The notes: generated by a model not told the origin, from the letters alone. A stretch of 64,000 nucleotides of DNA from JAENVU01 sp963801105 (GCA_963801105.1 CAWDDH010000003.1:1116001-1180000), one strand, 5' to 3'; shown: positions 7,449-14,738, counted from the stretch's first letter. Made by a program: numbers and translations.

Positions 7449-8300
7449 ATGGGCTTTGCGCTGGACAAGCTGGGTCAGTGGACGGAGGGACCCGAGTTCA
7501 AGGTCGAGGCCGATCGAACGAAGGCCTACGCGGCGGCGACCAACGACCCGATCCCGGCGCACGTGAACGGCGAGGTCGCGCCACCGGTCTTCGCGGTGGT
7601 GCCGATCTGGGACACCATGGCCGGCGCGATGGCGGGCGTCGTCCCGCCCGAGGTGCTCATGCTCGTGGTCCACGGCGAGCAGGACATGTTCTTCCACCGC
7701 CCGATCCTCCCGGGGTCGGTGCTTCGATCGGCGGCCGCGCCGATCGGCATCCACGTGAAGCCCAACGGGACGTCGGTCATCGTCAAGGTCGAGACGCGCG
7801 ACGAGTCGGGCGAGCTGGTGGTCGAGCAGTACATGACCTCGTTCTTCCGCGGTGTCAGCGACGGTGCCAGCGGCGGCGACGAGGCCCCGGGCCACAAGCT
7901 GACCGCGGAGACCAAGGCCGGCCCGCCGGTCGCGGCGGTCACCCAGCGGCTCGACGAGGACCAGACCTACCGCTACGCCGAGGCGTCGGGCGACCAGATG
8001 CCGATCCACCTCGACGCCGAGGTCGCCAAGTCGGTGGGGCTGCCGGGCATCATCATCCACGGCCTGTGCACGATGGCGTTCACGTCGGTCGCGGCGCTCA
8101 CCGAGCTGTGCGGCAGCGACACCGCGCGCCTGCGGCGCCTCGCGGTGCGGTTCTCCCGTCCGGTGCTGCCGGGCCAGGAGATCACGACCACGTTCTGGGA
8201 CGCCGGGGAGCACGACGGCAACCGCGTGTTCGGCTACGAGACCCGCAACGGCGACGGCGACGTCGTGATCAAGGACGGTCTCGTGGAGGTCGCGCCCTAG
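7449..8300 (+). CDS. MaoC-like double-hotdog dehydratase
   Basis: A 283-residue protein with two hotdog halves: an N-terminal half (about 1-125) and a catalytic C-terminal half (about 150-283). The C-terminal half holds YAEASGDQMPIH followed by LPGIIIHG, which is the R-specific enoyl-CoA hydratase 2 motif with catalytic Asp and His. Such proteins hydrate trans-2-enoyl-CoA or dehydrate 3R-hydroxyacyl-CoA in fatty acid, sterol or polyester metabolism. The start is ATG 7449 after GAGAGGAG; a longer in-frame form from 7266 is possible. The gene ends 8 bases before moaD, but no functional link is evident. Confidence 0.85.
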   Translation: MGFALDKLGQWTEGPEFKVEADRTKAYAAATNDPIPAHVNGEVAPPVFAVVPIWDTMAGAMAGVVPPEVLMLVVHGEQDMFFHRPILPGSVLRSAAAPIGIHVKPNGTSVIVKVETRDESGELVVEQYMTSFFRGVSDGASGGDEAPGHKLTAETKAGPPVAAVTQRLDEDQTYRYAEASGDQMPIHLDAEVAKSVGLPGIIIHGLCTMAFTSVAALTELCGSDTARLRRLAVRFSRPVLPGQEITTTFWDAGEHDGNRVFGYETRNGDGDVVIKDGLVEVAP

Positions 8301-8308
8301 GGCCAACC

Positions 8309-8557
8309 ATGGCCGCTGTCACGCTTCGGCTCTTCGCCGCCGCGCGGGAAGCGGCCGGGACGGGGACCGTGGCGCTCGAGGCCGACACGCTCGGCGAGCT
8401 GCTCCAGGGGTGCCGCGACCGGTTCGGCCCGCACTTTGCGGCGGTGCTCGCCGGCGCACGCGTCTGGGTCGACGGTGACGAGCCCGTATCGGGCGACTCG
8501 ACGCACCTCGTCGACGGCGTCGAGGTCGCGGTGCTCCCTCCCGTCAGCGGGGGTTGA
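8309..8557 (+). CDS. MoaD/ThiS family ubiquitin-like sulfur carrier
   Basis: An 82-residue ubiquitin-fold protein. It begins with the beta strand VTLRLFAAAREAAG, has the HLVDGVEVAVLPPVSGG end, and finishes in Gly-Gly, the residues that are adenylated and thiocarboxylated in MoaD or ThiS. The length and the Phe-Ala-x-x-Arg N-terminus fit MoaD, the small subunit of molybdopterin synthase. There is no moaE or moeB nearby, so the pathway (molybdenum cofactor or another sulfur transfer) is not proved. It converges on the DUF1295 gene with a gap of 3 bases. Confidence 0.85.
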   Translation: MAAVTLRLFAAAREAAGTGTVALEADTLGELLQGCRDRFGPHFAAVLAGARVWVDGDEPVSGDSTHLVDGVEVAVLPPVSGG

Positions 8558-8560
8558 GCG

Positions 8561-9337
8561 TCAGGACCTCGGCGGGCGCGGCACGAACGCGGATGTGCGC
8601 CGGACGTAGTCGTTGTAGCCGGGACGGCGCTTCGCCAGGCTCCGCTCGAGCATCGGCACCCCCGACACCCGTACCAGCAGCACGGTCATCACCAGCGCGC
8701 CCACGAGCCCGATCGCGCCGAGTGCGGACTCCGCGGCGACGAGGGCGATGCCCCACCAGACGCAGGCGTCGCCGAAGTAGTTGGGATGGCGCGTGTAGCG
8801 CCAGAGCCCGCGGTCCATCACCTGGCCCCGGCTCGCCGGGTCGGCCTTGAACCGGGCGAGCTGCGCGTCGCCGATCGTCTCGAACGCGAACCCCACCAGC
8901 CAGACGAGGACGCCGAGCACCGCGAGGACCCCCAGGCCAGGGGTGCTCCGGATCTGGCCCAGCTGGACCGGCAGGGACACGATCCACATGAGCACGCCCT
9001 GGAGCAGGAACACGGTCACGAGGCTGACGGCGGGGAAGCGGTCCCCCCAGTGCCGGCGCATCGCCTGGTAGCGCGGATCCTCCGGGGCCCCGCGCTTGCG
9101 CCAGGCCAGGTAGCCCGAGAGGCGGAGGCCCCACACGCTGACCAGGGCGACGAGCAACCACTGGCGGGCGTCGTTCCCCGTCGCGACGGCTCGCGTGACC
9201 CACGCGACCATGACGAAGCCGAGCGGCCAGATCGGGTCGACGATGGACGCGTCGTGCCAGGCCAAGCTGACCAGCCAGGTCGCGACCATGAGCACGAGGA
9301 TCGCGACCCCGCCGGCGAGCAGCACGTCACCGGTCAT
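8561..9337 (-). CDS. DUF1295 (steroid 5-alpha-reductase-like) membrane protein
   Basis: The 258-residue protein has six or seven hydrophobic helices and the DUF1295 signature: DPIWPLGF near the N-terminus, the WGxRLSGYLAWRKRG segment, and the catalytic-type LWRYTRHPNYFGD motif (about 180-192) that aligns with the NADPH-binding end of steroid 5-alpha-reductases and isoprenylcysteine methyltransferases. It is likely an integral membrane reductase acting on a lipid or isoprenoid; the substrate is unknown. The ATG at 9337 lies 37 bases upstream-facing from the sod stop on the same strand, so read-through from sod is possible. Confidence 0.88.
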   Translation of the reverse strand: MTGDVLLAGGVAILVLMVATWLVSLAWHDASIVDPIWPLGFVMVAWVTRAVATGNDARQWLLVALVSVWGLRLSGYLAWRKRGAPEDPRYQAMRRHWGDRFPAVSLVTVFLLQGVLMWIVSLPVQLGQIRSTPGLGVLAVLGVLVWLVGFAFETIGDAQLARFKADPASRGQVMDRGLWRYTRHPNYFGDACVWWGIALVAAESALGAIGLVGALVMTVLLVRVSGVPMLERSLAKRRPGYNDYVRRTSAFVPRPPRS

Positions 9338-9374
9338 CGATCCCCTCCTGTCCCGGTCGAGGACCGATGGTGGG

Positions 9375-9986
9375 CTACAGCAGCTCGAGCGTGCGGGCCC
9401 GCGCGAACCGTGCCGCGACGTCGGGCCAGTTCACGATCTGCCAGAACGCCTCGACCCAGTCCGCCTTCACGTTCTGGAACTGCAGGTAGTACGCGTGCTC
9501 CCACATGTCGAGCACGAGCAGCGGCGGCGCGCCCTGCCCGACGTTGCTCTGGTGGTCGTAGATCTGCTCCACGATCAGCCGCTTGCCGAGGGGCTCCCAC
9601 GTCAGCGCACCCCAGCCCGAGCCCTGCACGTTGAGCGCCGCCTGGGTCATCTGCTCCCGGAACCCGTTGAAGGTCCCGAAGCCGTCGTCGATCGCCGCGG
9701 CGAGGTCGTCTTCGGGCTTCCCGCCGCCGTCCGGCGAGAGGTTCGCCCAGAACATCGAGTGCAGGACGTGACCGGAGAGGTGGAACGCCAGGTTCTTCTG
9801 GAGCTGGTTGATCGAGCCGTAGTCGTCGCTCTCGCGGGCCTGATCCAGCTTCTCGAGGGTCGTGTTCGCGCCCGCGACGTACGCCGCGTGGTGCTTGTCG
9901 TGATGGAGCTCGAGGGTCCGGGCGGAATAGTGCGGCTCGAGGGCCGACATGTCGTAGGGGAGATCGGGAAGGGTGTAGGCAGCCAT
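9375..9986 (-). CDS. Superoxide dismutase, Fe/Mn type
   Basis: A 203-residue cytoplasmic enzyme that converts superoxide to oxygen and hydrogen peroxide. The four metal ligands are visible: His28 (HHDKHH region), His76 (HVLHSMFW), Asp160 and His164 (D-M-W-E-H-A-Y-Y). Length and fold order match single-domain Fe/Mn SODs; the sequence alone does not fix the metal. ATG 9986 follows an AAAGGAG ribosome site at 8 to 10 bases. It is divergent from rsiG with 82 bases between, which must carry both promoters. Confidence 0.96.
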   Translation of the reverse strand: MAAYTLPDLPYDMSALEPHYSARTLELHHDKHHAAYVAGANTTLEKLDQARESDDYGSINQLQKNLAFHLSGHVLHSMFWANLSPDGGGKPEDDLAAAIDDGFGTFNGFREQMTQAALNVQGSGWGALTWEPLGKRLIVEQIYDHQSNVGQGAPPLLVLDMWEHAYYLQFQNVKADWVEAFWQIVNWPDVAARFARARTLELL

Positions 9987-10054
9987 GGGGGACGCTCCTT
10001 TCGAGTCTGAGGACTACTACCCCTCGGTGGGCCGGAGTATTCCGACCGGCGCGG

Positions 10055-10060
10055 TAGCCT
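10055..10060 (+). promoter_or_regulatory. -10 box TAGCCT of rsiG, probably leaderless
   Basis: TAGCCT lies 8 bases upstream of the rsiG ATG and there is no Shine-Dalgarno sequence between them, so the transcript probably begins at the start codon. Confidence 0.5.
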
Positions 10061-10068
10061 GCGCCCCG

Positions 10069-10581
10069 ATGACCGAACACGAACGCCGCATCGACCGCAT
10101 CCTCGCGCCAGAGTACGTGGAGCGCATCGACGACCGGTCGATCGACGAGCTCCGCGCGATGGAGCGGGACTGCCTCGAGGTCGAGACGGAGATCTCCTAC
10201 GTCCGCCGGCTCGCCCAGGGCCGTCTCGACATCCTGGAGGCCGAGCGGGACCGGCGCGCCGCCGGTGGCGCCCTCGGTGACCTCATCGCGGCGCTGCCGC
10301 GCATCCTCGCCGAGGAGAGCGGGCGCAGTGGCCCGGCTACCACGCGCGCGCAGCCGTTGCTCGCGCCGGCGGAGTCGATCCGCTGGAACCGCGGGCTGGA
10401 GCGGCTCGTCAACGACGCCACGCTCGTGAACCTGCCGAGCCTCTCCGATGCGGAGCTCCAGGCGACCGTCGCCCAGCTGCGCGAGCTGGAGCAGGACGTC
10501 TCGCGTCGGCGGCGCCAGCTCCACACCGTGCTCGACACGGTCACCCACGCCGTCGCCGTTCGGCTCGCCGCGGCCGGATGA
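10069..10581 (+). CDS. rsiG: RsiG-like c-di-GMP-binding anti-sigma factor
   Basis: A 170-residue, all-helical protein with two copies of the cyclic-di-GMP motif known from Streptomyces RsiG, E(x3)S(x2)R(x3)Q(x3)D. Copy one is exact: Glu39, Ser43, Arg46, Gln50, Asp54. Copy two has Glu141, Ser145, Arg148, Asp156 but His152 in place of Gln. RsiG folds as an antiparallel coiled-coil hairpin that, when loaded with c-di-GMP, holds the sigma factor WhiG. Family members are also annotated as aerial mycelium formation protein. No sigma factor gene lies beside it here; the overlapping next gene is an XRE regulator. ATG 10069 is preferred over a longer frame from 9985 because of the -10 box at 10055. 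Confidence 0.85.
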   Translation: MTEHERRIDRILAPEYVERIDDRSIDELRAMERDCLEVETEISYVRRLAQGRLDILEAERDRRAAGGALGDLIAALPRILAEESGRSGPATTRAQPLLAPAESIRWNRGLERLVNDATLVNLPSLSDAELQATVAQLRELEQDVSRRRRQLHTVLDTVTHAVAVRLAAAG

Positions 10582-10928
10582 GCGCACCGGCCGAGGCCGT
10601 CGAGGCCCGGCTCCGTGAGCTCGGCGAGTTCATCCGCGACCAGCGTCGGCGTGACCGGCTCTCGCTGCGCAAGCTGAGCGAGCTGGCGGGCATCTCGAAC
10701 CCGTACCTCAGCCAGATCGAGCGCGGCCTGCGCAAGCCCTCGGCCGAGATCCTCCAGGGGATTGCCAAGGGGCTGCGAATCTCGGCCGAGACGCTCTACG
10801 TCCGGGCCGGCATCCTCGACGAGAAGGACGAGTCGGACCTCACCGGGGCGATCATGGCGGATTCGACGATCACCGACCGCCAGAAGCAGTCCCTGATCGA
10901 GATCTACCGCTCGTTCCAGCGCGAGTAG
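10578..10928 (+). CDS. XRE-family transcriptional regulator
   Basis: A 116-residue DNA-binding protein, coupled to rsiG by an ATGA overlap. The helix-turn-helix lies at about residues 26-60: LRKLSELAGISNPYLSQIER, followed by GLRKPSAEIL. The C-terminal 40 residues (ITDRQKQSLIEIYRSFQ) form a conserved helical tail. The whole layout matches a highly conserved actinobacterial regulator whose Mycobacterium tuberculosis version is, to my recollection, Rv0474. Target genes are unknown. Its overlap with a c-di-GMP-responsive anti-sigma gene suggests that the two act in one control circuit, which is inference. Confidence 0.9.
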   Translation: MSAPAEAVEARLRELGEFIRDQRRRDRLSLRKLSELAGISNPYLSQIERGLRKPSAEILQGIAKGLRISAETLYVRAGILDEKDESDLTGAIMADSTITDRQKQSLIEIYRSFQRE

Positions 10929-10964
10929 GCACTCCACCGGCCCGATCGTCGGGGGTGCCGGGGC

Positions 10965-10981
10965 CCAGGAATCAATCCTGG
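10965..10981. terminator. Short hairpin between the XRE gene and mshA
   Basis: CCAGGA (10965-10970) and TCCTGG (10976-10981) form a perfect 6-bp stem with a 5-base loop, 37 bases after the XRE stop and just upstream of the TAGGAT (10993-10998) -10 candidate of mshA. It could act as terminator or operator. Confidence 0.4.
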
Positions 10982-11009
10982 AGGCCCAGGGTTAGGATCG
11001 GCGAACCCC

Positions 11010-12242
11010 ATGTCGCTCCGTCGTCTTGCCGTCCTGAGCGTTCACAGCTCTCCGCTCGCCCAGCCCGGTTCGGGCGACGGCGGGGGTATGAGCGTGTACG
11101 TCCGCGCCCTCGCCGGCGCGCTCGCGCGTGCCGGAGTCGAGTGCGACGTCCTGGTGCGCCGCGAGCACGCCGACGACCCGGCGGTGGTCGAGGTCGAGCC
11201 CGGATTCCGTGTGGTGCACCTCGACGCGGGCCCCGCGGCCGCGGTCTCCAAGCACGACCTGATCGACCTGGTGGAGCCCATGGTGGCGCGTACCCTCGAA
11301 CGCGTCGACCGCGACGGCCCCTACGACGCGTTCCACGCGAACTACTGGGTGTCGGGAGCGGTCGGGCACCGGCTCAAGCACGAACTCGACCGTCCGCTCG
11401 TCGCGACGTTCCACACGCTGGCGCGGGTGAAGGCCGACGCCGGCATCGACGACGACCCCACGTTGCGCTCGCGGATCGAACACGAGACGATCGCGTGCGC
11501 CGACCTCATGCTCGCGTCCACCGCGTCGGAGCAGGACCAGCTCGAGCTGCTCTACGGCGCCGATGCGGGACGGATCGAGATCGTCCCGCCCGGTGTGGAC
11601 CACGACGTCTTCCATCCCGCGACCCCGGCGCAGCGCCGCGCCGAACGGCGTGCCTTGGGCATCGGCGACGCGCCGGCGTTGCTGTTCGCCGGTCGCATCC
11701 AGCCGCTCAAGGGCGCCGATCTCGCGATCGACGCGCTCGCCCGGCTGTCTCATCGCGACGCAACGCTGCTCCTCGTCGGCGGCCCGAGCGGGCCCGACGG
11801 CCCGGCCGAGCTGGCCCGACTGCACGAGCTCGTCGCCCGGCGGGGCCTCGCGGAGCGGGTCCGGTTCGTCCCCGCCCAGGCGCACGGCGAGCTCGCCCGG
11901 TACTACCGCGCGACCGATGTCTGCCTCGTCCCGAGCCACAGCGAGTCCTTCGGCCTGGTGGCGCTCGAGGCCGCGGCCTCCGGCACGCCGGTCGTTGCCG
12001 CGGCGGTCGGCGGACTGTGCTCGCTCGTCGATCACGGGGTGAGCGGGTACCTCATCGACAGCCGCGATCCCGACGACTACGCCCGACCGATCGAGCAGTT
12101 GCTCGCCGACCCCGAGGCCGCGCAGACGATGGGCGGCGCCGCCGAGGCCGGGTCCCGGCGCTACGGCTGGAGCATGACCGCGGCGCGACTGCGCCGGCTC
12201 TACACGGACCTGCTCGCCCGCGAGCCCGTGTCGTGTCGCTGA
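11010..12242 (+). CDS. mshA: D-inositol-3-phosphate glycosyltransferase MshA
   Basis: A 410-residue GT-B family 4 glycosyltransferase, the first enzyme of mycothiol synthesis, joining UDP-GlcNAc to inositol 3-phosphate. The N-terminus SVHSSPLAQPGSGDGGGMSV is the MshA hallmark (donor/acceptor loop). The C-terminal domain has FAGRIQPLKG (the K/R-bearing donor phosphate site) and the E-x7-E motif in SESFGLVALEAAASG. The length is typical. A ybjN gene overlaps its 3' end, the same pairing as mshA and its neighbour in Mycobacterium. TAGGAT at 10993 lies 11 bases before ATG 11010, suggesting a very short leader. Confidence 0.93.
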   Translation: MSLRRLAVLSVHSSPLAQPGSGDGGGMSVYVRALAGALARAGVECDVLVRREHADDPAVVEVEPGFRVVHLDAGPAAAVSKHDLIDLVEPMVARTLERVDRDGPYDAFHANYWVSGAVGHRLKHELDRPLVATFHTLARVKADAGIDDDPTLRSRIEHETIACADLMLASTASEQDQLELLYGADAGRIEIVPPGVDHDVFHPATPAQRRAERRALGIGDAPALLFAGRIQPLKGADLAIDALARLSHRDATLLLVGGPSGPDGPAELARLHELVARRGLAERVRFVPAQAHGELARYYRATDVCLVPSHSESFGLVALEAAASGTPVVAAAVGGLCSLVDHGVSGYLIDSRDPDDYARPIEQLLADPEAAQTMGGAAEAGSRRYGWSMTAARLRRLYTDLLAREPVSCR

Positions 12243-12676
12243 CGCCCGACGCCGCCGAGCTCGACGCGGTCCATCAACTCCTCGACGAGCATCTCTTCGG
12301 CCCGGTTGCCGAGCTGGTGCAGCACGTCGAGTACGACCCTGAGCTCACGCGCTGGTACGTGCGCTTCGGCTGCGAGGGCCGGGACGCCGCGACGATCTAC
12401 TTCGATCTTCACCAGCGCACCCTTCGCTACGAGCTCTACTTCCTCCCGGCGCCGGAGGATCCGGTCCGGGTCGCCGCGCTCCATGCGTGGCTCCTCCGCC
12501 GCAACCACGACCTCTACGGTGCCCGCTTCTCGTTGGGTCCGGACGGCGACGTCTACCTCACGGGCCGGGTCGCGATCGAGCACCTCTCGGTGCAGGAGCT
12601 CGACCGGATCGTCGGCGTGCTGTTCGAGCTGACCGAGCGCTGGTTCCAGGCCGCGGTCACCATCGCCTACCGGTGA
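12233..12676 (+). CDS. YbjN domain-containing protein
   Basis: A 147-residue protein starting at GTG 12233, overlapping the mshA end by 10 bases. It has the YbjN/type III secretion chaperone-like alpha-beta fold: an N-terminal LLDEHL helix, the strand WYVRFGCEGRDAATIYFDLH, and the RRNHDLYGARFSLGPDGDVYL segment typical of the actinobacterial family. The role of YbjN proteins is not settled. Its steady pairing with mshA in actinobacteria hints at a link to thiol metabolism or stress, but nothing in the sequence shows a catalytic site. Confidence 0.88.
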   Translation: MSLTPDAAELDAVHQLLDEHLFGPVAELVQHVEYDPELTRWYVRFGCEGRDAATIYFDLHQRTLRYELYFLPAPEDPVRVAALHAWLLRRNHDLYGARFSLGPDGDVYLTGRVAIEHLSVQELDRIVGVLFELTERWFQAAVTIAYR

Positions 12677-12693
12677 CCGCGACGATCCCCGCC

Positions 12694-12723
12694 AGAATCG
12701 TTCAGAATCGTTCAGAATCATTC
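12694..12723 (+). repeat. Three tandem 10-bp direct repeats, operator-like
   Basis: AGAATCGTTC occurs at 12694-12703 and 12704-12713, and AGAATCATTC at 12714-12723. The 10-bp period places each copy on the same DNA face, as for response-regulator binding arrays. They sit 12 bases upstream of the -35 box at 12736. Confidence 0.6.
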
Positions 12724-12735
12724 GTCGACGGTGAC

Positions 12736-12764
12736 TTGCCGTGAACTCCGTGCCCCGATACTGT
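12736..12764 (+). promoter_or_regulatory. Sigma-70-type promoter in the ybjN-proC gap
   Basis: TTGCCG (12736-12741) and TACTGT (12759-12764) are separated by exactly 17 bases, a good match to an actinobacterial housekeeping promoter. It lies 155 bases upstream of proC, which has its own -10 box, so this promoter likely drives another transcript. Confidence 0.55.
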
Positions 12765-12770
12765 GCGCTC

Positions 12771-12892
12771 CTCGCCACCGACGGGTGGCGGGTTCTGAGA
12801 GGGCCCGGGGACCACGCAGCCGCTCCGTTCGGGGAAGTGCGGAGCTGACCGGTGGGCCTCGGGCCGTCTCGCGTCCGGAGTGAGCCGGACGC
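12771..12892 (+). ncRNA. Candidate structured small RNA, about 120 nt
   Basis: No open frame explains this gap. The predicted transcript folds into three units: a hairpin CGCCACC/GGTGGCG (12773-12790, four-base loop); a middle arm closed by GGCCC (12802-12806) with GGGCC (12861-12865), containing GCTCCG (12822-12827) with CGGAGC (12840-12845); and a final perfect 8-bp hairpin GCGTCCGG/CCGGACGC (12871-12892) that would serve as terminator. It has its own promoter and upstream repeats. I do not recognise the family; the CTGAGA at 12795 alone does not make it a TPP riboswitch. Confidence 0.4.
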
Positions 12893-12906
12893 CGGGTCGA
12901 CGCCAA

Positions 12907-12912
12907 TAGCCT
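12907..12912 (+). promoter_or_regulatory. -10 box TAGCCT of proC, probably leaderless
   Basis: TAGCCT ends 6 bases before the proC ATG, with no ribosome site in between, so transcription should begin at the start codon. Confidence 0.55.
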
Positions 12913-12918
12913 GCGGCC

Positions 12919-13725
12919 ATGGAGCGGATCGCGGTGCTCGGTGGTGGTCGGATGGGGACGGCGCTCGTCGCGGGCCTGATCGACGCCGGGCTCGAGCCGG
13001 AGACGCTCGCGATCGCGGAGGCCGACGCGAGTCGTCGGCGCCTCCTCGAGGACCAGCTGCCCGGCGTGCGCATCGCGCCGAGCGCACCCTGGGTCGTCGG
13101 CGATGCGGACGTCGTGATCGTGGCGGTGAAGCCGGTCGACGTGTCGGCCGTGCTCGGGGCCGCCGAGCCCGCGCTCGGTGCGGACACGCTCGTGGTGTCG
13201 ATCGCGGCGGGCGTCGCGCTCGCGACGCTGGAGGCAGCCCTTCCCGGCCGCCCCGTCGTGCGCGCCATGCCGAACTCTCCTGCACTCGTACGCGAGGGCG
13301 TCGCCGCGGTCGCCGGTGGTGCGGCCACGACCGAGGCGCACATCGCGACGGCGTGTCGAATCCTCGGCGCGGTGGGCACCGTCGTCGAGCTGCCCGAGGG
13401 TTCGCTCGATGCCGTCACGGGCCTGTCGGGATCGGGTCCTGCGTATGTGTTCCTGCTTGCGGAGGCGATGATCGAGGCGGGGGTCCTGAACGGTCTGCCC
13501 CGCGACGTCGCGACCACCCTCGTGCACGGCACGATCCGGGGCGCAGGGGTCATGCTCACCGACAGCGCGGAGACTGCCGAGATGCTGCGCGCCGGGGTCA
13601 CTTCTCCCGGCGGCACGACCGCCGCCGGGCTCCGTGTCCTCGAGTCGGCGTCAATGCGCGCCGCGGTGCTCGACGCGGTCACCGCCGCGACCGACCGCTC
13701 CCGGGAGCTCGGCGCACCCGGCTGA
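12919..13725 (+). CDS. proC: Pyrroline-5-carboxylate reductase
   Basis: The 268-residue enzyme makes proline from pyrroline-5-carboxylate with NAD(P)H. The N-terminal Rossmann motif is AVLGGGRMGTAL. The family's MPNSPALV segment (NADPH/substrate loop) lies near residue 116, and the dimerisation/active-site signature runs from GLSGSGPAYVFL (about 171-182) to AGVTSPGGTTAAGL. The size is normal. It stands downstream of a candidate small RNA and has its own -10 box 6 bases before the ATG. The following gene has a separate promoter, so proC is probably transcribed alone. Confidence 0.97.
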   Translation: MERIAVLGGGRMGTALVAGLIDAGLEPETLAIAEADASRRRLLEDQLPGVRIAPSAPWVVGDADVVIVAVKPVDVSAVLGAAEPALGADTLVVSIAAGVALATLEAALPGRPVVRAMPNSPALVREGVAAVAGGAATTEAHIATACRILGAVGTVVELPEGSLDAVTGLSGSGPAYVFLLAEAMIEAGVLNGLPRDVATTLVHGTIRGAGVMLTDSAETAEMLRAGVTSPGGTTAAGLRVLESASMRAAVLDAVTAATDRSRELGAPG

Positions 13726-13765
13726 TCGCCGCCGGTCCGAGGGGGTCGGCGCCGCGACCGGCGGG

Positions 13766-13771
13766 TACGGT
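13766..13771 (+). promoter_or_regulatory. -10 box TACGGT, probably leaderless
   Basis: TACGGT ends 7 bases before GTG 13779 of the SAM hydrolase gene, a spacing that puts the transcript start at the start codon. Confidence 0.45.
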
Positions 13772-13778
13772 CCCAGAC

Positions 13779-14600
13779 GTGTCCGTCCCCGGTTGTGTCT
13801 CGTTCCTCTCCGACTACGGCCACGCCGATGAGTTCGTCGGCGTCTGCAAGGCGGTCATGCTCGGGCTGGCCCCCGACGTGACGATCGTCGACATCTCTCA
13901 CGACGTCCCGGCGCACGACGTGCGCGCGGGCGGGCTCACGCTCGTGCGCGCGATCCAGTACCTGCCCGACGGGATCGTGCTCGCCGTGGTCGATCCCGGC
14001 GTGGGCACCGACCGGCGTGCGGTCGCGATCGAGACCGAGGCGGGAGTGCTGATCGGCCCCGACAACGGGCTCCTCGCGCCGGCGGTCGCGATGATCGGTG
14101 GGGCGAGGAGCGCGGTGTCGCTCACCAACGAGGAGTACCACCTCTCCTCGCCGGGTCCGACGTTCGCGGGCCGCGACGTGATGGCGCCCGCCGCCGGGTT
14201 CCTGGCCCGGGGGGTCACGATCGACGAGCTGGGCGAGGAGATCGATCCGGTGACGCTCACACCCGGGCTGGTGCCGCTCCCGTCGGTCGAGGCGGACGCG
14301 GTCGCCGGGGAGGTCTGGTGGGTGGACCGCTTCGGCAACTGCCAGCTCAACATCGGCCCCGAGGAGCTCGCGCAGCTCGGTGCCGGACCCGGGAGCCCGC
14401 TCGAGGTGCGCTTCGCCGACGGCGCGCGCCGGGCGCGCTGGGTCCACACGTACGCCGATGCCAGACCCTCGGAGCTGGTGGCGCTGGTCGACTCCTACGG
14501 CCTCGTGTCGCTGGCGCTGGACCGCACCTCGGCCGCGGCCGACTGCGGGCTGCATGCCGGTTCGGCCGTCACGATCGTCCCTCCCGGAGGAGCAGCATGA
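13779..14600 (+). CDS. SAM hydroxide adenosyltransferase (DUF62 family)
   Basis: A 273-residue member of the SAM hydroxide adenosyltransferase/fluorinase family, which splits S-adenosylmethionine into adenosine and methionine with hydroxide as nucleophile. The N-terminal FLSDYGHADEFVGVCKAVM and the DISHDVPAHDVRAG segments carry conserved Asp, and VDPGVGTDRR and GPDNGLL are further signatures. The C-terminal beta domain has the VDRFGNCQLNI loop. It is a hydrolase rather than a halogenase by general family frequency; I have not checked residues that separate the two. GTG 13779 fits the -10 spacing. A 30-residue membrane peptide gene overlaps its stop. Confidence 0.85.
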   Translation: MSVPGCVSFLSDYGHADEFVGVCKAVMLGLAPDVTIVDISHDVPAHDVRAGGLTLVRAIQYLPDGIVLAVVDPGVGTDRRAVAIETEAGVLIGPDNGLLAPAVAMIGGARSAVSLTNEEYHLSSPGPTFAGRDVMAPAAGFLARGVTIDELGEEIDPVTLTPGLVPLPSVEADAVAGEVWWVDRFGNCQLNIGPEELAQLGAGPGSPLEVRFADGARRARWVHTYADARPSELVALVDSYGLVSLALDRTSAAADCGLHAGSAVTIVPPGGAA

Positions 14601-14689
14601 GACCCGGCACGTCGATCGCGATCATCGCCCTGCTCGTGTTGATCCTGGGCGCTGCGTTCCTGCAGTTCGTCGTGCACCTGAACCCGTAG
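14597..14689 (+). CDS. 30-residue membrane peptide
   Basis: ATG 14597 overlaps the stop of the upstream gene (ATGA) and is preceded by CCGGAGGAG, a strong ribosome site. The product is MRPGTSIAIIALLVLILGAA followed by FLQFVVHLNP: one transmembrane helix with a short basic N-terminus and a His-Leu-Asn-Pro end. I do not recognise it. The coupling, ribosome site and clean hydrophobic profile support a real small membrane protein. Confidence 0.6.
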   Translation: MRPGTSIAIIALLVLILGAAFLQFVVHLNP

Positions 14690-14738
14690 GTCTGAGCGGG
14701 CCGAGGCCGCCGGGACGGGCCGGCGACCGGTCTCAGAC
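14690..14738. terminator. Possible bidirectional terminator between convergent genes
   Basis: GTCTGAG (14690-14696) and CTCAGAC (14732-14738) are inverted arms around a GC-rich 35-base centre. The right arm contains the stop codon of the CAP gene on the minus strand. The long loop makes this only a modest terminator candidate. Confidence 0.35.

Noticed and set aside
9985..10068. N-terminal extension of RsiG from ATG 9985
   Set aside because: It would overlap the sod start region and the -10 box, and the extra residues have no RsiG character.
12694..12723. CRISPR array from the three tandem repeats
   Set aside because: Repeats are 10 bp, directly adjacent, with no spacers and no cas genes.
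12791..12870. TPP riboswitch upstream of proC, suggested by CTGAGA
   Set aside because: The second conserved half of the TPP aptamer and the usual hairpin geometry are not found, and proC is not a thiamine gene.
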